Shown here: piece after piece, positions 6,617 to 13,299 of the stretch | How positions within the stretch are numbered: the first letter of the stretch is position 1 | How the letters are laid out: every line of letters begins with the position of its first letter | IMG/VR virus record: IMGVR_UViG_3300023179_000353 | Location: 1 to 30,777 of that record | Reading direction: 5' to 3' (one strand) | Origin: a virus | Length of the DNA: 30,777 nt | The notes under the pieces: model-generated | What the model was told of the DNA's origin: nothing | Databases searched by the model: none | Seen by the model: only the letters and a program-made list of their open reading frames with translations | Made by a program: the position numbers and the translations under genes

Positions 6617-6937
6617 ATGAAATTAGCATTTATTAATCCGAATGAGTCGGGTCGTTGGTGGCGTTACGGTACTGAGCGTAAGTGTGGTCGTTGGAGTTAC
6701 GCTGATGACACTAGTACTGAGGGTAAGCGTGAACGGTTTGTGATTCATCACGGCACTGTCATGGGTTGTTTCACCGAGGTTTCGGAGAATGTTTGGAGTT
6801 TCACTCCGATTTCTATTGGTTGGGGTAGTGTTTCTGACCAGCAGGGCATGAATAAGATTATGCCTTCGGCATGGCGTTATCGCCGTAATGGTGGTCATGC
6901 CCGTTATGAGTTCAACGGAGTTGAATACAAGTTTTAA
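6617..6937 (+). CDS. Small hypothetical early protein, aromatic-rich
   Basis: 106 residues from the ATG at 6617, chosen because a strong ribosome binding site (ACTGGGAGGTT) ends just upstream; a longer frame to 6557 has none. The sequence is rich in Trp, Gly and Arg (ESGRWWRYGTERKCGRW, ENVWSFTPISIGWG), suggesting a compact beta protein. It is not recognised. It is the first gene behind the long gene-free region and so is probably expressed early, perhaps as a host-interaction protein, but nothing in the sequence shows this directly. Confidence 0.75.
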   Translation: MKLAFINPNESGRWWRYGTERKCGRWSYADDTSTEGKRERFVIHHGTVMGCFTEVSENVWSFTPISIGWGSVSDQQGMNKIMPSAWRYRRNGGHARYEFNGVEYKF

Positions 6938-6947
6938 GTTAGCGGTT

Positions 6948-6956
6948 TGCTATACT
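6948..6956 (+). promoter_or_regulatory. Extended -10 promoter candidate before the AAA+ gene
   Basis: TGc-TATACT at 6948-6956, just after the stop of the previous gene. The flanking TAGCGGTTTGCTATACTTA is very similar to TAGCGGTCTGTTATAGTTA at 9841-9859, upstream of another hairpin leader. No good -35 is visible, as is usual for extended -10 promoters. Confidence 0.5.
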
Positions 6957-6974
6957 TAATTGAATACGATGGTG

Positions 6975-7015
6975 GACAGGCATGGTGCTTGTCATTAGGT
7001 GTTCGTGAACGAACA
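6975..7015 (+). other. Tandem hairpins in the leader of the AAA+ gene
   Basis: First stem GACAGGC/GCTTGTC (6975-6981 with 6987-6993, one G-U pair, ATGGT loop). Second stem is the dyad TGTTCGT-ga-ACGAACA (7000-7015). The second is also a perfect palindrome in DNA and could be an operator instead. The ribosome binding site follows at 7037. Confidence 0.55.
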
Positions 7016-7048
7016 GCCATTAACACAACAATATAACTGGGAGGTTAT

Positions 7049-8305
7049 ATGTCAGCAGTCAAATCAAAGCAGGTCGTTGGTTACGACCAAGGCGGTCTAA
7101 TTGTCCACTTCGTGGATGGTTCTCGCAAGTCGTTAGCGTCTTGCACCAAGAATGAACTAATTGCAGTTTGCAATTATCGTGGCATCAAGTTCGTGGGTCG
7201 TCCACCGTTGCACTTTTCACCTTTGGTGATTGAGTCGGCGATTATGAACAATCAGGCTGAGATTCGCTATGTTGAATCTGCACCTTCGGTGCCATCAACG
7301 CCATCAGTGCCTCCAGTGATTCCGCAACCTGCGGTTGCTGGTTCGTTGGATGGTGCGATTCAACTTGTGGTGCATAATGCGGTGCAAGTTGCATTGGACA
7401 AGTTCAAGGCTGGTGTTGATGAGACACAAGTTGTTCAACTTGTTAATCAGGCTGTTGAGCCGTTGTTTACTGGCTTCAAGCATGAGGTCACCACTTTGGT
7501 GGATGAGATTCGTCCCAAGGTCACACAGGTTGTGATTGACTCTAAGCCTGCGAAAACTCTTGAGGGTGTACAGCACTTTCAGTTTGCTCAGGTGTTGCAA
7601 GCGGTTTCACGCCGAGTGAATATGTGGTTGGTTGGTTCGGCTGGCTCAGGTAAGACTGAGATTGCCCGACAGACTGCCGAGGCACTTGATTTGCCATTCG
7701 CTAGCATCAACTGTACATCTACGATGCAGGACTATCGCATCACTGGTTACAAGGATGCGAACCGTATCTATGATACGACACAGTTTCGTAACATATTTGA
7801 GAACGGTGGCGTGTTCGTGTTGGATGAGATTGACAATGCGAACCCGAATATTCTCGGCATATTGAACAGCGCTTTATCCAATGGATATATGGCGTTTCCC
7901 GACAAGCAGGTTGCCCGTCACAAGGATTTCGTGGCGATTGCTACAGCCAACACTTTCGGTGCTGGTGCGACAATGCAATATGTTGGTCGTAACCCGATTG
8001 ATGGTGCCACGATTGACCGCTTTGTACAGTTGCACATCAAGTATGATGAGGCGATTGAGCAATCCATGTTGGATGCTGTTGGTTTGGAACCTACGGTTTC
8101 AGCCAAGTGGCTCATCAATGTTCGCACTGCCCGTAAGAATGTTGAGACTGCTGGTCTCAAGATGATTATTTCGCCTAGGGCGACTAAGAATGGTGCGGAG
8201 TTGATTGCTGGCGGTTGGTCAGTGCGAGATGCGTGGGATGCTTCGGTGCTCAAGGGTGCCAAGGCTGACCAAGTGGACAAGGTAATGGTCGGTGTCTCCC
8301 TCTAG
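7049..8305 (+). CDS. MoxR/CobS-type AAA+ ATPase
   Basis: 418 residues, ATG at 7049 behind AACTGGGAGGTT. Residues 1-170 form a phage-specific N-terminal part with a Pro-rich linker (about 75-100). From residue 185 the protein is an AAA+ ATPase of the AAA_5/MoxR type: Walker A GSAGSGKT (196-203), Walker B VFVLDEID (255-262), sensor-1 Asn at 301 in ATANT, and an Asp-Arg-Phe at 323-325 that may supply the arginine finger. This branch includes CobS, CbbQ/NirQ and MoxR, which remodel or activate partner proteins, usually together with a VWA-domain protein. The next gene has features of such a partner. The substrate is unknown; a CobS-like role in cobalt chelation is possible but not shown. Confidence 0.85.
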   Translation: MSAVKSKQVVGYDQGGLIVHFVDGSRKSLASCTKNELIAVCNYRGIKFVGRPPLHFSPLVIESAIMNNQAEIRYVESAPSVPSTPSVPPVIPQPAVAGSLDGAIQLVVHNAVQVALDKFKAGVDETQVVQLVNQAVEPLFTGFKHEVTTLVDEIRPKVTQVVIDSKPAKTLEGVQHFQFAQVLQAVSRRVNMWLVGSAGSGKTEIARQTAEALDLPFASINCTSTMQDYRITGYKDANRIYDTTQFRNIFENGGVFVLDEIDNANPNILGILNSALSNGYMAFPDKQVARHKDFVAIATANTFGAGATMQYVGRNPIDGATIDRFVQLHIKYDEAIEQSMLDAVGLEPTVSAKWLINVRTARKNVETAGLKMIISPRATKNGAELIAGGWSVRDAWDASVLKGAKADQVDKVMVGVSL

Positions 8306-8358
8306 GGAGCCACTGGCTATTATCACCGAAACGATTATAGGAACTGGGAGGTTTCATC

Positions 8359-9207
8359 ATGCAAGTACATGTCACGAAGAACAGTCGGGGTTCCGAACTC
8401 TATATTGAAGAGTTTGAGTCGCTTGGCGAATTGTTGCGTCATGCTGGCGCTAATCAGGAGCCTAAGTCATCCAACAGCAACAACAGCAGTTTCACGCTGA
8501 CCGCATCTTTGCAGGATGCAGTTGATTTGGGTCTCAAGGGCTATACGGATGTGCGTCCCGATGTGGAGGCACAACTCAACGAACTTGAGTCGCATATCGC
8601 CGAGCATCTTGATGTTGCCTTTCAGGCTTGTCATTCGGTTGTTGGTGGGTCGGTTGATATCGCCCGATTCATCCAAGGCGAACCCGAGTGCATGGTTGAT
8701 TATGTTGCCGAACCTCAGGCTCGTATGGGTCGTGTGGTCAAGGTGCTGGTCAATATGGTGTTCTCGGCTCATGTGAACACTGCGGATATTGTTAAGCGTG
8801 GTGTTGTTGTGTGTGCCTTGATTGACACTTTGCACAAGTTGGGTGTCGGTGTTGAGGTTTGGTCGGAAGAGCCTACGGCTCACAGAGGCATAGACAAAGG
8901 TGATGTGTCATCGCATCTAGTCAAGTTGCATGATTCATCGGAGATGTTGGACATTGACAATTTGATGTTCGGTCTTTGCCATCCGTCAATGCTTAGGCGT
9001 ATCGGGTTCAGTGTTACTGAGCAGTCGGGTTGGAAGCATGCCAAAGAGGTTACTGCTGGTGGCTACGGCTATCCGAATAACCTTGAGTGTGTGGCTCGTA
9101 TCGGTGCTGATGTGACTGTCGGCAAGGTGCAGGATTGCAAAGGCGACATGTTGGCTGACCCTTGCAAGTGGGTGCTCGGTACGGTTGCAGGGTTGGGTTT
9201 GATTTAA
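8359..9207 (+). CDS. Putative VWA-like partner of the AAA+ ATPase
   Basis: 282 residues, ATG at 8359 behind AACTGGGAGGTTT, the same leader motif as the two genes before it. The N-terminus has EEFESLGELLRHAG, followed by a Ser/Asn linker (residues 35-45). The central part carries RGVVVCALIDTLHKLGVGVE followed by VWSEE, a helix-turn-strand arrangement much like a VWA (CobT/YehP-type) domain. A Ser-containing SEEP follows, but a clear MIDAS DxSxS is not seen. MoxR-type ATPases are generally encoded beside VWA proteins, so the pairing is inferred from gene order plus this fold resemblance. It ends right before a hammerhead ribozyme. The precise family is unknown. Confidence 0.55.
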   Translation: MQVHVTKNSRGSELYIEEFESLGELLRHAGANQEPKSSNSNNSSFTLTASLQDAVDLGLKGYTDVRPDVEAQLNELESHIAEHLDVAFQACHSVVGGSVDIARFIQGEPECMVDYVAEPQARMGRVVKVLVNMVFSAHVNTADIVKRGVVVCALIDTLHKLGVGVEVWSEEPTAHRGIDKGDVSSHLVKLHDSSEMLDIDNLMFGLCHPSMLRRIGFSVTEQSGWKHAKEVTAGGYGYPNNLECVARIGADVTVGKVQDCKGDMLADPCKWVLGTVAGLGLI

Positions 9208-9218
9208 CAAAGTTAGGA

Positions 9219-9285
9219 GGACGAAACACTCACAGCGTGTTGTGTGTTGTGGGTGTCTAACCGTGTTGCGGTTGCTGATGAGTCC
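9219..9285 (+). ncRNA. Type II hammerhead self-cleaving ribozyme
   Basis: All hammerhead core elements are present in circularly permuted (type II) order. Helix II strand GGAC (9219-9222), then GAA (9223-9225). Helix III: ACACTCAC (9226-9233) pairs with GTGGGTGT (9249-9256), eight pairs with one G-U. The cleavage nucleotide is C9257, in a GUC context. Helix I: TAACC (9258-9262) pairs with GGTTG (9270-9274). The core CTGATGA (9275-9281) is followed by GTCC (9282-9285), which closes helix II. Outside it, CAAA (9208-9211) can pair with TTTG (9288-9291) across an internal loop that could give the tertiary contact. Predicted cut: between 9257 and 9258, separating the VWA-like gene from the small gene at 9312. 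Confidence 0.93.
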
Positions 9286-9311
9286 AGTTTGACTTGATTA
9301 GGAGGTTGATT

Positions 9312-9530
9312 ATGGCTAGTCATTATGAAGTGGTTGTGAAGTGGATACCTGAGGACATACAGGGGTTACAGCCTGATTGGCATGAGTCCAAGTGTGAGTT
9401 TGTGTTGGATGAAATTTCGCACCAACTGCATGAGCGTGTTGTTGAATACGGCAACGAAGTTCTTGAGGGTTTGTTGTCCGATTGGATTGATGAAAGCGAA
9501 GAGCACTATTGTGAAGAAGAGGAGGCGTAA
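9312..9530 (+). CDS. Small acidic protein downstream of the ribozyme
   Basis: 72 residues from the ATG at 9312, with AGGAGG ten bases before it; an in-frame upstream start overlaps that site and is rejected. It is very acidic at the C-terminus (DESEEHYCEEEEA) and begins MASHYEVVVKWIPED, which suggests a small alpha/beta protein. Ribozyme cleavage at 9257 would leave a leader of 54 bases with a 5'-hydroxyl for this gene and the two after it. Its last codons double as the ribosome binding site for the next gene. Family unknown; acidic small phage proteins often mimic DNA or inhibit host enzymes, but that is speculation here. Confidence 0.8.
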   Translation: MASHYEVVVKWIPEDIQGLQPDWHESKCEFVLDEISHQLHERVVEYGNEVLEGLLSDWIDESEEHYCEEEEA

Positions 9531-9679
9531 TGACAACTACAGGGTTTAGTATTTTAGATAAAACAACGGGTGAAAAATTGGCGACACTACCGCTAACCAT
9601 TCCTATCGGTTCAACCGTAGATGGGTTTAAAGCGGCAGGGTATGAAGTTATTTGGGTTTGGGAAAAGGAGGAGGCGTAA
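9530..9679 (+). CDS. Tiny hypothetical protein
   Basis: 49 residues, MTTTGFSILDKTTGEKLAT at the start and EVIWVWEKEEA at the end. Its ATG overlaps the previous stop (TAATG) and sits behind GAGGAGG, and the same arrangement is repeated at its own end. It looks like a compact beta protein. The nearly identical gene-end sequences here and at 9519-9531 may be simple ribosome-binding-site reuse. Function unknown. Confidence 0.75.
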   Translation: MTTTGFSILDKTTGEKLATLPLTIPIGSTVDGFKAAGYEVIWVWEKEEA

Positions 9680-9825
9680 TGAGTTTCGGTGAATTACTGG
9701 TTGGTTTGATAGTTTTTCAGGCTGTTATGGTTTGGGTCAGTTATTTTATACTGACTAACGAATCAGGTTCACAGCGTCACCAGCATGGTCGTGACTATCC
9801 GTACGACCAAGACCTAGATTGGTGA
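9679..9825 (+). CDS. Small single-span membrane protein
   Basis: 48 residues. Residues 5-24 (around LLVGLIVFQAVMVWVSYFIL) form one hydrophobic transmembrane helix. The remaining half is hydrophilic with His, Arg, Asp and Tyr (QRHQHGRDYPYDQDLDW) and probably faces the cytoplasm or periplasm. It is coupled by TAATG to the preceding gene. It is too short and too early in the gene order for a confident holin call, but a membrane-active early protein or superinfection-exclusion protein is possible. The stop abuts the next promoter-like site. Confidence 0.75.
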   Translation: MSFGELLVGLIVFQAVMVWVSYFILTNESGSQRHQHGRDYPYDQDLDW

Positions 9826-9857
9826 TTGACAACACTGCACTAGCGGTCTGTTATAGT
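9826..9857 (+). promoter_or_regulatory. Promoter candidate before the DUF3846-like gene
   Basis: Consensus TTGACA at 9826-9831 and TATAGT at 9852-9857, with an extended -10 TG at 9849-9850. The spacing is 20 bases, longer than the usual 17. The same -35 neighbourhood, TGACAACACTGCAC, and the same 20-base spacing recur at 13268-13299. Confidence 0.55.
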
Positions 9858-9878
9858 TATAGTAATGGTTTAATGATT

Positions 9879-9922
9879 TGCCATCTGACGATGGCATCTA
9901 GTATGGATGATTTGTCCATGCT
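9879..9922 (+). other. Tandem hairpins in the leader of the 9953 gene
   Basis: First stem TGCCATC/GATGGCA (9879-9885 with 9890-9896, TGAC loop). Second stem AGTATGGA/TCCATGCT (9900-9907 with 9915-9922, one G-U pair). Both lie between the promoter candidate and the AGGAGG at 9942. Same layout as the leaders at 6541 and 6975. Confidence 0.6.
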
Positions 9923-9952
9923 AATTAGCAATATGCAACTTAGGAGGTTGTA

Positions 9953-10573
9953 ATGTTAGGCATAACAATGGGTGCCGTCATAGGCACAGAGGTAGGTAAG
10001 GAACCCGAACCCTGCATTATCGGTGATATCGCCGATATTCAGGCTAAGGTTGGCGGTCACTTTGATTGTGTCCGCATCAATGTGGGTAGTGACCCGTCAG
10101 CCGATGATGTGTTCACTTTGGTGGGCTATGTTCACGATGAGGGCAGGATTTTGAATCCTCCTTTGGAGATTAATCTCATGGCTTCCATGATTTTCAATCA
10201 AGAAATTCGTGGCAACTGTGTCATTCTCAGTGGCACCAATCCCGAAACCAAGGCGTATGACGGTGAGAATTATGATTTGCCTGCCGTGTTCTACGAATTT
10301 TTGTGCAAGCAGATGACTAAGGACATTGAGCAATCGGTTTCGTTTACTCGGTTGCTGGCTAGTTCGGTCAGTTTGTCATACAAAGCGAATCAAATTTCTA
10401 AAGAGGAATTTGATTATATTCATGAAACGATTGGCAAGTTGAATGGCAACGCTGTTGGTGGCAACCTAGACAGCATGCCTGCAAAACTTAAGTCGTTGCT
10501 TGAGAAGTGCATGCAATATATGGCTACCGAGGTTGGAACTTTGCTCGGTGTTGAAATTAAAGAGGAGGAATGA
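9953..10573 (+). CDS. DUF3846-like phage protein
   Basis: 206 residues, ATG at 9953 behind TAGGAGG. Residues 20-110 contain the recognisable DUF3846-type pattern: GDIADIQAKVGGHFDCVRI, then LVGYVHDEGRILNPPLEIN, MASMIF and a Gly-rich segment before YDLP. This family is frequent in phages of actinobacteria and others and has no established function. The C-terminal half is helical with Met, Lys and Glu and looks like a separate domain (KLNGNAVGGNLDSMPAKL). It is the first gene of a tightly packed run of small genes and its four-base ATGA overlap couples it to the next. Confidence 0.75.
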   Translation: MLGITMGAVIGTEVGKEPEPCIIGDIADIQAKVGGHFDCVRINVGSDPSADDVFTLVGYVHDEGRILNPPLEINLMASMIFNQEIRGNCVILSGTNPETKAYDGENYDLPAVFYEFLCKQMTKDIEQSVSFTRLLASSVSLSYKANQISKEEFDYIHETIGKLNGNAVGGNLDSMPAKLKSLLEKCMQYMATEVGTLLGVEIKEEE

Positions 10574-10812
10574 TGTCTAATTTGGATGTTTCGGATGGGT
10601 GTAATGCACCTGTTACGCCAGTTGTGTCTGCTCGTCCGAAGAAGGTGGTGGGGTGCAAGCCCCATCGCCGTGTGTTGTCACCTGCTGGCACCTATAGGTG
10701 TCCGAAGTGTGATAACGAGATAATTGTGTTTGTTCGCATGTCGGCTTTGCCGTTGTGCATTAATCATTCGGCATCCAGTGGGGGTGCCGTGTTTATGGAG
10801 GAGGTTAAATAA
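10570..10812 (+). CDS. Small zinc-ribbon-like protein
   Basis: 80 residues, ATG at 10570 overlapping the previous stop. A second ATG three bases later is equally possible. Residues 43-66 hold CPKC and, 17 residues later, CINH, a Cys/Cys...Cys/His arrangement typical of a small zinc ribbon. The N-terminus is basic (RPKKVVGCKPHRR). Such proteins in phages commonly bind nucleic acid or RNA polymerase; no specific family is identified. Confidence 0.7.
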   Translation: MMSNLDVSDGCNAPVTPVVSARPKKVVGCKPHRRVLSPAGTYRCPKCDNEIIVFVRMSALPLCINHSASSGGAVFMEEVK

Positions 10813-10985
10813 TGTTGAAACATAAATGGAATCCTGAAACTATGCGTAGCGGTTTTGATGCGATGCTACAGCATGCAGAACTGCAGGAGATTGAGCATGA
10901 AACCGATGTGGTTTTGGGTTCGTATTGGTCGGGCATTAAAGATGCTTTGTTGGTTGTTGTAAAAATATTGGAGGAGGAAAAATGA
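10812..10985 (+). CDS. Tiny hypothetical protein
   Basis: 57 residues, MLKHKWNPETMRSGFDAM through the C-terminal VVKILEEEK. Its ATG overlaps the stop of the zinc-ribbon gene (TAATG) and its end supplies GGAGGA for the next start, which overlaps by ATGA. The protein is probably all-helical and mixed charge. Both overlaps support translation. No family recognised. Confidence 0.7.
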   Translation: MLKHKWNPETMRSGFDAMLQHAELQEIEHETDVVLGSYWSGIKDALLVVVKILEEEK

Positions 10986-11173
10986 GCGCATTAGCAGAGA
11001 ACGAACTTGCATTACTTGCACGAATCGTGCATGGCGATAACGCTGTTGAATTTCTTGTTGGCGCATTGTCGTCAGTAACTACTGAAAGTCAAATACAGGC
11101 ATTGATAACAAGCCTAATAGAAATTGCGGTTACAAGATTAAAAGAGGAGCAAAATGAAATTGAAACATGTTGA
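10982..11173 (+). CDS. Small helical hypothetical protein
   Basis: 63 residues, ATG overlapping the previous stop. The composition (MSALAENELALLARI, LIEIAVTRLKEEQNEIE) points to two or three amphipathic helices, perhaps a small dimerising protein. Its last 20 bases overlap the next gene in another frame, including that gene's ribosome binding site. Function unknown. Confidence 0.7.
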   Translation: MSALAENELALLARIVHGDNAVEFLVGALSSVTTESQIQALITSLIEIAVTRLKEEQNEIETC

Positions 11174-11360
11174 AGTGCCATTCCCGAAGTGCCCTAGGTG
11201 TGATGGGTTTATTCCGAACGACAAGGATGCTGGCAAGTATGCTGGTGCCCTTAGTCGTTTGGATAACCGCACCGAGGTGTGTTCTAAGTGTGGGGAGATT
11301 GAGGCGTTGGAGCAGATGATGTACGGAAAAGTTTACAACTTTTTAGAAGGCAGGTCATAA
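11154..11360 (+). CDS. Zinc-ribbon protein with two CxxC motifs
   Basis: 68 residues. Two knuckles, CPRC (13-16) and CSKC (43-46), surround GFIPNDKDAGKYAGALSRL, matching a zinc-ribbon protein that is very common in phages of actinobacteria, where the middle segment reads GALSR. The role is unknown; zinc structure and nucleic-acid or protein binding are inferred. It overlaps the start of the following gene by one base (TAATG). Confidence 0.75.
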   Translation: MKLKHVEVPFPKCPRCDGFIPNDKDAGKYAGALSRLDNRTEVCSKCGEIEALEQMMYGKVYNFLEGRS

Positions 11361-12100
11361 TGGGACATGATGATTTAGCGGATGTGAAACCGTTGGGTGT
11401 GCGCATGCAGATATCTGATGGTGTGCATGGTATGTGGATGGGGCGACAGTTGTGCGAGGTGCGTGGCTATAGTGCGCCTTGGACTAACGACAAAATTTTG
11501 GATTATTTCCAAGATTTATGCACCTTTTATGATGCTTGGTCGGAATCTATTTCGCATGTTGCGTTACCTGATGCGATGTCCGAACTACAGGCGTTGGATT
11601 TGGATGGCGATACTTTCAACAAGTGGAAGTTGATTCGTGCGTATGTTGAGGGTGCTTATAGCAAGTTCCCGAACGAGTCGCTGGTTTCCATAATGGTTGC
11701 GTTGGGGATTACCCCAACACAATATCTACAGGCGTGTACTACTGGTGGGTTGCCGAAATGTTTTGAAGCGACCCCCGATTTTATTAGTCGGCTTGAAGAA
11801 TATTATTTGTCGCACGAAAAAATTGTGTGGGTTGAAATCGCCAAAAAGTTCGGTATCAGCGCCCATATCGCCAAGAATATTTGCCGAGTGTTTGATAAAC
11901 GGCATGTCGCCAAATATGGTGACCTTGCAGGTCGGCGTAAGTATGCCCGAGAACTGTTGAACGATTTGGCGTTGTGCACGGACGAAACACCAACGAATGT
12001 AACCAAAGAAGTGTTTGACCGTACTGGGGTGCAGTTTGATTTGTCTGCGGTTACGAAAATTCGTAAGCGTAAACGCAACACTCAACCACTAGAGTTATAA
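11360..12100 (+). CDS. Helical protein with HTH-like segment, possible DNA-binding protein
   Basis: 246 residues, ATG at 11360 coupled to the zinc-ribbon gene. It looks mainly alpha-helical. Residues 155-173 (WVEIAKKFGISAHIAKNIC) resemble a helix-turn-helix, and the C-terminus is strongly basic (TKIRKRKRN). A DNA-binding regulator or replication initiator is possible because it directly precedes the nuclease and replication genes. No named family recognised. Confidence 0.6.
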   Translation: MGHDDLADVKPLGVRMQISDGVHGMWMGRQLCEVRGYSAPWTNDKILDYFQDLCTFYDAWSESISHVALPDAMSELQALDLDGDTFNKWKLIRAYVEGAYSKFPNESLVSIMVALGITPTQYLQACTTGGLPKCFEATPDFISRLEEYYLSHEKIVWVEIAKKFGISAHIAKNICRVFDKRHVAKYGDLAGRRKYARELLNDLALCTDETPTNVTKEVFDRTGVQFDLSAVTKIRKRKRNTQPLEL

Positions 12101-12124
12101 TCACAAACTACCCATAGGAGCAAT

Positions 12125-12967
12125 ATGAAACTGGATACTGTAAACAAGCGCATTTATGTGCGCCAATCATGGTTGAACGATGTGTTGATGTGTCCCGAAC
12201 GGGCACGGCTCGCAACGAAGAATCCGCAGATGCGGATGGCTAGTGATGCGACCATCATTGGTACGGCTGTGCATCATGCGATTGAAACTTTTATTAACAC
12301 GGCTGACGAAGAAGGTATGGTTGGTCAAGAAGTTGAAGAGATGGTCAAGTGTGCCATCGCCGAGTATCAGCGTTTAGCGTTGGAACCGCACCGCAAAACT
12401 GGTATTGATGAAACCAAAATTTTGTCGTACATTGATGCGATGTGCGTTGCGTGGTACACAACGATTATGCCATTCGTGGAACTGGGTGGCAAAACCGAGC
12501 ACCGTTTCGTGTTGCCTATTGGTATCAATATTGGTGGCTACGATACCTATATTGAGGGCACGATAGATTACATTACGCCGTCTGGTGTTATCTGGGATTG
12601 GAAAACGGCTGGGCGCTCATATTCGGGTGCAGAGAAACAAAAGAACGCTGTGCAAGCATCCATGTATGCGATGGCGGCGTGCATTGAAGGCATGGTACCG
12701 AACGAGAACGACATTGAGTTCAAATATGGTGTAATGATTCGGCAAGAAACCCCGAAAGGGCAGGTTGTTTCGTTGCATCGTAATCAGGAGCATGTTGAGT
12801 GGATTCGTAATCAAATCATTTCGGCTTGCCGAATGGGTGTGTCTTTAGGTGTTGATACAGGCTGGTTGTTGAACGACCAAGGCAATCTGTGTTCATCCAA
12901 GTGGTGCGATTTTTGGTCAATGTGCAAAGGCGCAACAATCTCCGAGCAGTCGTTGTTGCTCAAATAG
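12125..12967 (+). CDS. RecB/Cas4-like PD-(D/E)XK nuclease with four-cysteine cluster
   Basis: 280 residues, ATG at 12125 with AGGAG upstream. Motif order is that of RecB-family nucleases: GTAVHHAIE (46-54), acidic Asp148 in EGTIDY, Asp158-x-Lys160 in the DWKT motif, and a Gln/Tyr motif in QASMYAMA (near 175-182). Cys23 plus Cys256, Cys261 and Cys267 match the four-cysteine iron-sulfur cluster seen in Cas4 and AddB-type nucleases. Expected role: exonuclease in phage recombination, DNA processing or host DNA degradation. The cofactor and direction are not visible. It precedes the helicase-primase module. Confidence 0.85.
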   Translation: MKLDTVNKRIYVRQSWLNDVLMCPERARLATKNPQMRMASDATIIGTAVHHAIETFINTADEEGMVGQEVEEMVKCAIAEYQRLALEPHRKTGIDETKILSYIDAMCVAWYTTIMPFVELGGKTEHRFVLPIGINIGGYDTYIEGTIDYITPSGVIWDWKTAGRSYSGAEKQKNAVQASMYAMAACIEGMVPNENDIEFKYGVMIRQETPKGQVVSLHRNQEHVEWIRNQIISACRMGVSLGVDTGWLLNDQGNLCSSKWCDFWSMCKGATISEQSLLLK

Positions 12968-12978
12968 CGAGGACGAAC

Positions 12979-13293
12979 ATGCGTGAACCGATTGAATTAA
13001 CGGTTGCTACTGCGGTAGCATCAGGTCAGCCGTTGTCCTTGCCTATTGTGGAGGTGCAGTGGATTGATGCTGTGGGTTCAGGTGACCGTTGGGATACACC
13101 TGAGAATGTTGATTCCATGATTCCGTCAAAAAGTTTTGCTGTCGGATATTTGTGGCATGAATCCCGAACACATGTAACATTGATTATGTTAGTGAACGAT
13201 GTTGGTACCGTAGGTCATTCGTTGGTGATTCCGAAAGGAATGGTTGTGAATGTGCGCACACTTGTGCGTGACAACACTGCACCATCAGAATGA
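12979..13293 (+). CDS. Small conserved phage protein of unknown function
   Basis: 104 residues, ATG at 12979 eleven bases after the nuclease stop, with GAGG upstream. It contains EVQWIDAVGSGDRWDTPENV, a segment SFAVGYLWHESRTHVTL and VGHSLVIPKGMVVNVR, reminiscent of small beta-rich phage proteins found near replication genes. No catalytic motif. The next promoter candidate begins inside its last 26 bases. Confidence 0.7.
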   Translation: MREPIELTVATAVASGQPLSLPIVEVQWIDAVGSGDRWDTPENVDSMIPSKSFAVGYLWHESRTHVTLIMLVNDVGTVGHSLVIPKGMVVNVRTLVRDNTAPSE

Positions 13294-13299
13294 TACAAT
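13268..13299 (+). promoter_or_regulatory. Promoter candidate for the replication genes
   Basis: GTGACA (13268-13273) and TACAAT (13294-13299), with TG at 13291-13292 forming an extended -10; spacing 20 bases. The stretch TGACAACACTGCAC is shared with the promoter candidate at 9826. Transcription would begin in the T-rich stretch and read through the structured leader. Confidence 0.55.

Noticed and set aside
9881-9896. Second hammerhead core (CTGACGA at 9885-9891)
   Set aside because: The bases are part of a simple TGCCATC/GATGGCA hairpin and no GAA strand or cleavage triplet is found in the required positions.
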